This document shows positions 6,991-10,692 of a stretch of 10,692 nt of DNA, piece after piece. The position numbers were made by a program, and so were the translations under genes. The number at the start of each line of letters is the position of its first letter. Position 1 is the stretch's first letter. This DNA is from Akkermansiaceae bacterium. GTDB taxonomy: Bacteria > Verrucomicrobiota > Verrucomicrobiia > Verrucomicrobiales > Akkermansiaceae. The notes under the pieces are model-generated. The model had not been told where the DNA came from, made no database searches, and saw only the letters and a list, made by a program, of their open reading frames with translations. The DNA lies in assembly GCA_028293225.1 (NCBI GenBank), contig JAQGPE010000638.1, positions 1 through 10,692 on the forward strand. The letters are read 5' to 3'.

Positions 6991-8094
6991 GTGACCGTGC
7001 GCCTCCTCCTCTCCCTCGCCGCCCTTTTCACCTGCTCTTCAGCCTTTGCCGCGCCCCTGCCCGCCTGGGCGCTGGGGCCCTTCACCCGTCCCGCAGAAGC
7101 CCAGCCGGTGATCCGCCCGGAAAAAGCCACCACCTTCCCCTGCCCACTCCGCCAGGAAGCGGTGCCCTGGGAGTTCTACCACACCTTCAATCCCGCAGCC
7201 GTTCTGAAGGACGGCAAAATCCAGGTGCTCTACCGCGCCGAGGACAACAGCGGTCCGATGCAGATCGGCGGCCACACCTCGCGCATCGGTCTGGGAGTGA
7301 GCGAGGACGGCCTCGCCTTCCAACGCCAGGCGGCCCCGGTCCTTTTCCCCGCCGACGACTCCCAGAAGGCCGCCGAGTGGGACGGCGGCTGCGAAGACCC
7401 GCGCATCGCCACCGCGCCGGACGGGACCTATGTCCTCACCTACACGCAGTACAACAAGAAGAACGTCCGCCTGGGCCTGGCCACTTCGAAGGACCTGAAA
7501 TCCTGGGAGAAGCACGGCTCCGCCTTCACCGGCACGAAGTACGAGAACCTGGGCACCAAGTCCGCCTCCATCCTCCACGAGGTGAAGGACGGCAAACTGG
7601 TCGCCACTCAAATCGACGGAAAATACTGGATGTATTTCGGCGAGCAGCAGGTCAATGCCGCCACCTCCACCGACCTCATCCACTGGACCCCGCTCGAAAC
7701 CGCGGACGGCAAGCTGCTGGCGATCATGAATACCCGCGAAGGCCGCTTCGACAGCGCCCTGACCGAGGTCGGCCCGCCGCTGATCAAAACCGACAAGGGC
7801 ATCGTCCTGATCTACAACGGCAAGAACGGCACCGACGACAAACGGGACAAGGACCTTTCCCCTGCTGTCTACACCTGCGGACAGGCCCTCTTCGACCTCA
7901 AGGACCCCACCAGGCTGATCGAGCGGCTCGACACCACCTTCTTCAAGCCGGAGCTCCCCTGGGAAAAGAGCGGCCAGTATGTGGCGGGCACCACCTTCGC
8001 CGAGGGACTGCTGTTCCGGAACGGCGAGTGGATCCTCTACTACGGCTGCGCGGACACGTTTGTCGGCATGGCGAAAGCTCCTGCCGCGCAATGA
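6991..8094 (+). CDS. Secreted GH130-family mannoside hydrolase or phosphorylase
   Basis: The 367-residue protein looks like a five-bladed beta-propeller enzyme of glycoside hydrolase family 130, which acts on beta-mannosides. Visible blocks in order are TFNPAAV (65-71), LYRAEDNSG (80-88), SRIGLGVSEDGLAF (97-110), GGCEDPRIA (132-140, D136 the likely catalytic acid), YTQYNKKNVRLGLATSKD (151-168), KYWMYFGE (211-218), EVGPPLIKTDKGIVLIYNG (259-277) and AEGLLF (337-342). Cytoplasmic GH130 members are phosphorylases, while some exported ones are beta-1,2-mannosidases. The export signal here (MTVRLLLSLAALFTCSSAFA, cut before A21) therefore favours hydrolysis. No ATG fits the N-terminus; GTG 6991 gives the cleanest signal peptide, while GTG 6943 (16 residues longer) and GTG 6997 are alternatives. 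No transporter or other mannan gene is adjacent, so the substrate is not shown by context. Confidence 0.88.
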   Translation: MTVRLLLSLAALFTCSSAFAAPLPAWALGPFTRPAEAQPVIRPEKATTFPCPLRQEAVPWEFYHTFNPAAVLKDGKIQVLYRAEDNSGPMQIGGHTSRIGLGVSEDGLAFQRQAAPVLFPADDSQKAAEWDGGCEDPRIATAPDGTYVLTYTQYNKKNVRLGLATSKDLKSWEKHGSAFTGTKYENLGTKSASILHEVKDGKLVATQIDGKYWMYFGEQQVNAATSTDLIHWTPLETADGKLLAIMNTREGRFDSALTEVGPPLIKTDKGIVLIYNGKNGTDDKRDKDLSPAVYTCGQALFDLKDPTRLIERLDTTFFKPELPWEKSGQYVAGTTFAEGLLFRNGEWILYYGCADTFVGMAKAPAAQ

Positions 8095-8125
8095 AAACGG
8101 CCCGCAGCGATTCGCCGCGGACCGT
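8093..8125 (-). terminator. Minus-strand terminator overlapping the GH130 stop region
   Basis: On the minus strand a 13-bp stem (8125-8113 with 8109-8097) closes a 3-nt loop with two G-U wobbles, and TTTT follows. On the plus strand the same two positions are C-A mismatches, so the hairpin works best for the LamG gene, whose stop codon is 40 bp away. It starts within a few bases of the GH130 stop codon. Confidence 0.75.
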
Positions 8126-8164
8126 CCGAATGGAAATTGGATCAACGAGGAGCAGGCGGTGCGG

Positions 8165-8956
8165 TCAGCCCTGGCGGCGGCGGCGCAGGATGCCGAGCGA
8201 GCCCATCAGGCCGAGAGCTATGGCGGAGGCTTCCGGCACCGCCACGGTGTTCGGACCGGCGACCGAGTTGGCGGCCACTTCCGTGGAGGAAAGCGCCGTG
8301 GTCCAGATACGGAACTCATCGACGCGACCGTCCAGGTCGGCGTCACCAAAGCCCACTGCCGCACCGATGTAGTTCTGGGAAGTATTGCCCAAGTCGGAGA
8401 TCTGGCCGGTCCAGGCCACGCTATCGACCAGCGCACCCCCCAGATACATGCTGATCAGGTCGGCATTGGCATCGTAGACGATCGTCGCCTGGTAGCTGGT
8501 GGCCGCCAGCAGCTTGGCCGGGTTGGCGCCGCCACGGGTGTTCAGCTCATTTCCGCCGGTCAGGCGGAAGGAAGCGCTGGGGGTTTGGCCGTCACCGGCA
8601 TTCGGCGTGAAGTCGATGTACTGGGTGGTGTCGTTGCCGAACATGTAGCCTTTCCGCCAGTCGGAGACGGCATCCATGGTGAACCACATCTCGACGGTCA
8701 TGCTCTGCGTACCGGCGATGGTGGCGCCGATCGGAATCGAAGCCGCATTCGCGCGGGCAGCGCCAGGGCCGCCCGGCAGTTCGAGCTGGTTGCTGACCAC
8801 ACCAGCCGCACCGGTGACGACTGCGGTCGCGCCGCTCACGCTGTCCGTGAGGTCGCCGTTGAAACTCCAACGATGCTTGAGGTCGGCCAGGGTGGCCGCG
8901 TGGGACGACATCGTCAGGAGGCCGACGCCGAGGAGGATTTGGGGTATTTTTGACAT
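8165..8956 (-). CDS. LamG-like lectin-fold PEP-CTERM protein
   Basis: The 263-residue protein has a signal peptide (MSKIPQILLGVGLLTMSSHA, cleaved near A20), then one LamG/concanavalin A-like domain filling most of the chain. Its first strand is LKHRWSFNGDLTDSVSG (26-42), the middle carries MTVEMWFTMD, and it closes with the typical DLDGRVDEFRIWTTALSSTEV. The tail has VPEA (240-243), a hydrophobic helix (IALGLMGSLGIL) and RRRR (258-261). It is a PEP-CTERM sorting signal in which the usual second proline is alanine. The protein should be exported and processed by an exosortase encoded elsewhere; LamG domains commonly bind glycans or surface ligands. The gene converges on the secreted GH130 enzyme, and a shared glycan role is only a guess. 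The ATG at 8956 begins the signal peptide exactly. No Shine-Dalgarno sequence is visible; a TGCTGC/GCAGCA inverted repeat (8965-8981) lies just upstream. Confidence 0.92.
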   Translation of the reverse strand: MSKIPQILLGVGLLTMSSHAATLADLKHRWSFNGDLTDSVSGATAVVTGAAGVVSNQLELPGGPGAARANAASIPIGATIAGTQSMTVEMWFTMDAVSDWRKGYMFGNDTTQYIDFTPNAGDGQTPSASFRLTGGNELNTRGGANPAKLLAATSYQATIVYDANADLISMYLGGALVDSVAWTGQISDLGNTSQNYIGAAVGFGDADLDGRVDEFRIWTTALSSTEVAANSVAGPNTVAVPEASAIALGLMGSLGILRRRRQG

Positions 8957-8964
8957 TGGGTTCG

Positions 8965-8981
8965 TGCTGCGGATGGCAGCA
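8965..8981 (-). promoter_or_regulatory. Inverted repeat in the LamG gene leader
   Basis: TGCTGC (8965-8970) and GCAGCA (8976-8981) are exact complements around a 5-nt spacer, 8 nt before the ATG. In the mRNA this could form a small hairpin close to the start codon and affect translation. The repeat is short and could be chance. Confidence 0.3.
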
Positions 8982-9218
8982 TTGACGGTCTAGGGGAGGC
9001 ACAGTTGGTATGTCAAATGCGTTCCACGTCTTCGATTTTGAGCCAACTCTTTCATTACGAGGCATCAAGAAACGTTTCCCCAAGCATGAATGCGCCTTTT
9101 CCGGCCATAAAATGCGGCCGTTTTATACACCTGGAGGAGGAGATCGGGAAATTTCGAACCGATGCGGATTTACTTCTCTCCTCCCGGCCCGACTCTCAAC
9201 CTGTCAGCGATCTCCCTC
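8982..9218. other. Divergent intergenic region, no gene seen
   Basis: This region separates the LamG gene (-) from the kinase-like gene (+). It holds an AT-rich dyad at 9107-9126 (ATAAAATG and CGTTTTAT around CGGC) and TATACA at 9124-9129, which might be part of a promoter without a recognisable -35. GGAGGAGG at 9133-9140 resembles a ribosome-binding site but lies 21 nt before the nearest in-frame ATG (9162), too far for normal use. Short open frames here look like chance. Confidence 0.45.
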
Positions 9219-9611
9219 ATGAAAGACCTCAAGGACGGTATCCGCGCCCTCGTCCGGCTCGACTGGACCGGACGCGTTCACAAGCGCTTCCGTGGCACCG
9301 ATGCCGACAAACGCTACGCCAATGAGGTCGCGGTCCTGAAAGTGCTGGGCCAGCGCGGCTGCCCGTATGTCCCCCAGTTGCTGGAGGAATACCCCGACGA
9401 GCTCTATTTCGTCTCCAGTTCTTGCGGCAAGCCCGCCGACCAGATCAGCCGCGAGCGCTCCGATCAGCTCTTCGCCGAGCTGGAGCGCGACTACGGCATC
9501 CGCCACCTCGACGCCGAGCCGCGCAACATCACCTACGACCCGAAGGAGGGCCGTTTCTGCATCATCGACTTCGAACTCGCCGAGGTCCTGCCGGACCCGA
9601 AGGCGGCGTAG
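9219..9611 (+). CDS. Minimal protein-kinase-like protein
   Basis: At 130 residues this is about half the length of a normal kinase domain, yet core kinase positions are visible. Lys22 in VHKRF suits the ATP-binding lysine, Glu36 in YANEVAVL the helix-C glutamate, and IRHLDAEPRNITYD (94-107) the catalytic loop with H96, D98 and N103. IIDFELAEVL (115-124) suits the metal-binding DFG/DFE motif with D117. The HxDxxxxN...DFE spacing is closest to aminoglycoside-phosphotransferase, Bud32 and RIO-type atypical kinases. The glycine-rich loop is not recognisable, and nothing follows the DFE helix, so the C-lobe is truncated. I remember similar short domains in other bacteria, sometimes near phosphatases, but cannot name the family. 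ATG 9219 is preferred because MKDLKDGIRALVRLDWTGR reads as a natural start; ATG 9162 adds 19 residues. It may be active, or a pseudokinase with a regulatory role. The substrate is unknown. Confidence 0.78.
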   Translation: MKDLKDGIRALVRLDWTGRVHKRFRGTDADKRYANEVAVLKVLGQRGCPYVPQLLEEYPDELYFVSSSCGKPADQISRERSDQLFAELERDYGIRHLDAEPRNITYDPKEGRFCIIDFELAEVLPDPKAA

Positions 9612-9740
9612 GCCGGACATGAAGTCCGCCCTGTCATGATTCCCGCGAACGGATCTCCGTCGCACTTTCTTCAATCCTCGGAGTCCTTCCTCCTCGCCCG
9701 GTTGAAGCCGGGATGTTAGGACGGTTCCGCAATCGCAGCG

Positions 9741-10091
9741 GTGAACCTGGAAACGATATTTCTGAGCCTCCTCAACGGAGACCATCCCGATTTCGGTGAA
9801 GTCCGGCTCAGCGCGCGATTCGAGAATCTCGCCTCCTGGCTCTTTCCCACCGTGCGTCCCGGCTGTTGGTATGATGGCGTGGCTGAACTGCGCCACCGGC
9901 GGCGGAAGGAAAAGCAAATCGTCTTCAACGGCCGCATGTGGGTCTGCCGGGGCGGGAACCAGTGGCAGGAAGACTTCGAAGCCCACCTCACCGACATGCG
10001 GCTCACCCGGCAGGGAATCCGCGTGAAGATGTGGATCGGTAACTTCTGTGCCGAGGGCAGCCTCCAGGAACTGAGGCATCCGCCGCAATGA
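9741..10091 (+). CDS. Hypothetical protein
   Basis: The 116-residue protein is not recognised. It has an N-terminal amphipathic segment (LETIFLSLLNGD), several Trp residues (33, 43, 67, 75 and 98), a basic middle (RHRRRKEK) and a final IGNFCAEGS. Alternating hydrophobic residues around KQIVFNGRMWVCRGG suggest beta strands. There is no signal peptide or membrane helix, so it is probably a small cytoplasmic protein. Codon use (C/G-rich third positions) matches neighbouring genes, which supports it over the overlapping minus-strand frame. GTG 9741 is the first start after an in-frame TAG at 9717. It lies 129 bp after the kinase-like gene in the same direction and ends just before the shared terminator at 10096; a common transcript is possible but not shown. 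Confidence 0.65.
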   Translation: MNLETIFLSLLNGDHPDFGEVRLSARFENLASWLFPTVRPGCWYDGVAELRHRRRKEKQIVFNGRMWVCRGGNQWQEDFEAHLTDMRLTRQGIRVKMWIGNFCAEGSLQELRHPPQ

Positions 10092-10095
10092 AAGC

Positions 10096-10126
10096 AAAAA
10101 GCCGCCCGGTTTCCCGGACGGCTTTT
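10096..10126 (-). terminator. Bidirectional terminator, strongest for glutamine synthetase
   Basis: Arms 10097-10109 and 10114-10126 form a 13-bp stem around a 4-nt loop. On the minus strand all pairs form (one G-U) with a GAAA tetraloop and a trailing TTTTT. On the plus strand there is one C-A mismatch followed by TTTT. It lies between the convergent hypothetical gene and the glutamine synthetase gene. Confidence 0.88.
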
Positions 10127-10170
10127 GATTGAAACAACCCTTGCGAAAAAGGGATCGTCCGGCGATCGGA

Positions 10171-10692
10171 TTACGGAAGCGGAACTTCCGAGATCGTCTT
10201 GAGAACGCGGCTGGCGATCGCGTATGGGTCGCCCTGCGAGTTCGGACGGCGGTCTTCAAGGTAACCCTTGTAGCCGGCGTTGACGAAGCTGTGAGGCACG
10301 CGAACGGAAGAACCGCGGTCGGCGATGCCGTAGCTGAACTTGTCGATCGACTGCGTTTCGTGAAGACCGGTGAGGCGCATGTGATTGTCCGGGCCGTAGA
10401 CGGCGATGTGCTCGTCGAGGTTCTTGGCGAAGGCCGCCATGAGGGCTTCGAAGTATTCCTTGCCGCCGGTTTCGCGCATATAGGTGGTCGAGAAGTTGGA
10501 GTGCATGCCGGAACCGTTCCAGTCGACATCCTTGCCGAGCGGTTTGCAGTGCCAGTTCACGTCCACGCTGTACTTCTCACAGAGGCGGAGCAGGAGGTAG
10601 CGGGCCATCCACATCTCGTCAGCGGCCTTCTTGGAGCCCTTGCCGAAGATCTGGAATTCCCACGGGCCCTTGGCCACTTCGGCATTGATGCC
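10171..10692 (-). CDS. glnA: Glutamine synthetase type II, C-terminal half
   Basis: The frame runs off the right edge, leaving the last 173 residues of an enzyme that makes glutamine from glutamate, ammonia and ATP in the cytoplasm. Family blocks present are GINAEV (at the edge), PWEFQIFG, WNGSGMHSNFS (ammonium/glutamate-site region), NHMRLTGLHET and FSYGIADRGSSVRVP (ATP/phosphate-binding arginines), and EDRRPNSQGDPYAIASRV near the end. The WEFQ, RRLTG-type and EDRRP patterns fit the eukaryote-like GSII class (glnII) of about 330-360 residues, which lacks the adenylylation tyrosine loop of GSI. The GSGMH wording is closer to GSI, so a mixed or divergent subfamily is possible. The GTG near 10677 is internal. 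A strong terminator lies 45 bp after the stop codon. Regulation is not visible because the promoter is outside the window. Confidence 0.95.
   Translation of the reverse strand, partial: GINAEVAKGPWEFQIFGKGSKKAADEMWMARYLLLRLCEKYSVDVNWHCKPLGKDVDWNGSGMHSNFSTTYMRETGGKEYFEALMAAFAKNLDEHIAVYGPDNHMRLTGLHETQSIDKFSYGIADRGSSVRVPHSFVNAGYKGYLEDRRPNSQGDPYAIASRVLKTISEVPLP

Noticed and set aside
7039..8145. Minus-strand open frame opposite the GH130 gene
   Set aside because: It is a high-GC shadow with no domain; the plus strand has a full set of GH130 motifs.
7377..8953. Plus-strand frames overlapping the GH130 and LamG genes
   Set aside because: They have Arg/Pro-rich or low-complexity products, run through a terminator and lie across well-supported genes.
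9005..9325. Small plus-strand frames upstream of the kinase-like gene
   Set aside because: They show no family motif and overlap the better-supported gene; the purine run at 9133 does not serve their starts.
9204..10529. Minus-strand open frame of 441 codons
   Set aside because: It crosses two plus-strand genes, the terminator at 10096 and the glutamine synthetase gene in another frame. Its composition is biased and no family motif is visible.
1..10692. CRISPR array, mobile element, phage genes or RNA genes
   Set aside because: No regularly spaced direct repeats outside coding sequence, no transposase motifs or terminal repeats, and no tRNA- or rRNA-like sequence were seen on either strand.

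Overview
The window looks like a chromosomal stretch of a high-GC member of the Verrucomicrobiota, probably Verrucomicrobiales and Luteolibacter-like. This is an inference from three features: two secreted proteins with PEP-CTERM/exosortase tails, a surface protein with thrombospondin-type-3-like calcium repeats and a verrucomicrobial-type C-terminal domain, and a eukaryote-like (type II) glutamine synthetase. I see no insertion sequence, tRNA, rRNA, CRISPR array, phage gene or attachment site. None of the start codons I judged has a convincing Shine-Dalgarno sequence at normal spacing.

Layout, left to right. 1-1208 (+) is the 3' part of a large secreted protein: 31-residue aspartate-rich repeats, a lectin-like beta-sandwich and a C-terminal domain, closed by a strong terminator at 1238-1278. 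1436-2623 (+) is a soluble, orphan GAF histidine kinase. 2853-3458 (+) is a secreted protein with a histidine-rich mature N-terminus. 3578-5569 (+) is a large secreted alkaline phosphatase whose leader carries a perfect inverted repeat. 5610-6248 (+) is a PEP-CTERM protein only 40 bp downstream. A very long hairpin terminator (6270-6313) ends that unit and also serves the convergent gene at 6334-6813 (-), a four-helix membrane protein.

6991-8094 (+) is a secreted GH130-family mannoside-active enzyme. It converges on 8165-8956 (-), a LamG-like PEP-CTERM protein, with a terminator at the GH130 stop codon that folds best on the minus strand. 9219-9611 (+) is a very short protein-kinase-like protein and 9741-10091 (+) is an unrecognised hypothetical protein. 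A bidirectional terminator (10096-10126) separates it from 10171-10692 (-), the C-terminal half of type II glutamine synthetase.

Functionally this is mostly an envelope and secretion region: phosphate scavenging, mannoside turnover and surface or matrix proteins, with a cytoplasmic sensor kinase and nitrogen assimilation at the edge. The genes do not form one obvious pathway. No clearly novel multi-gene system is evident. The best leads are the minimal kinase-like protein, the alkaline phosphatase leader and the secreted GH130.
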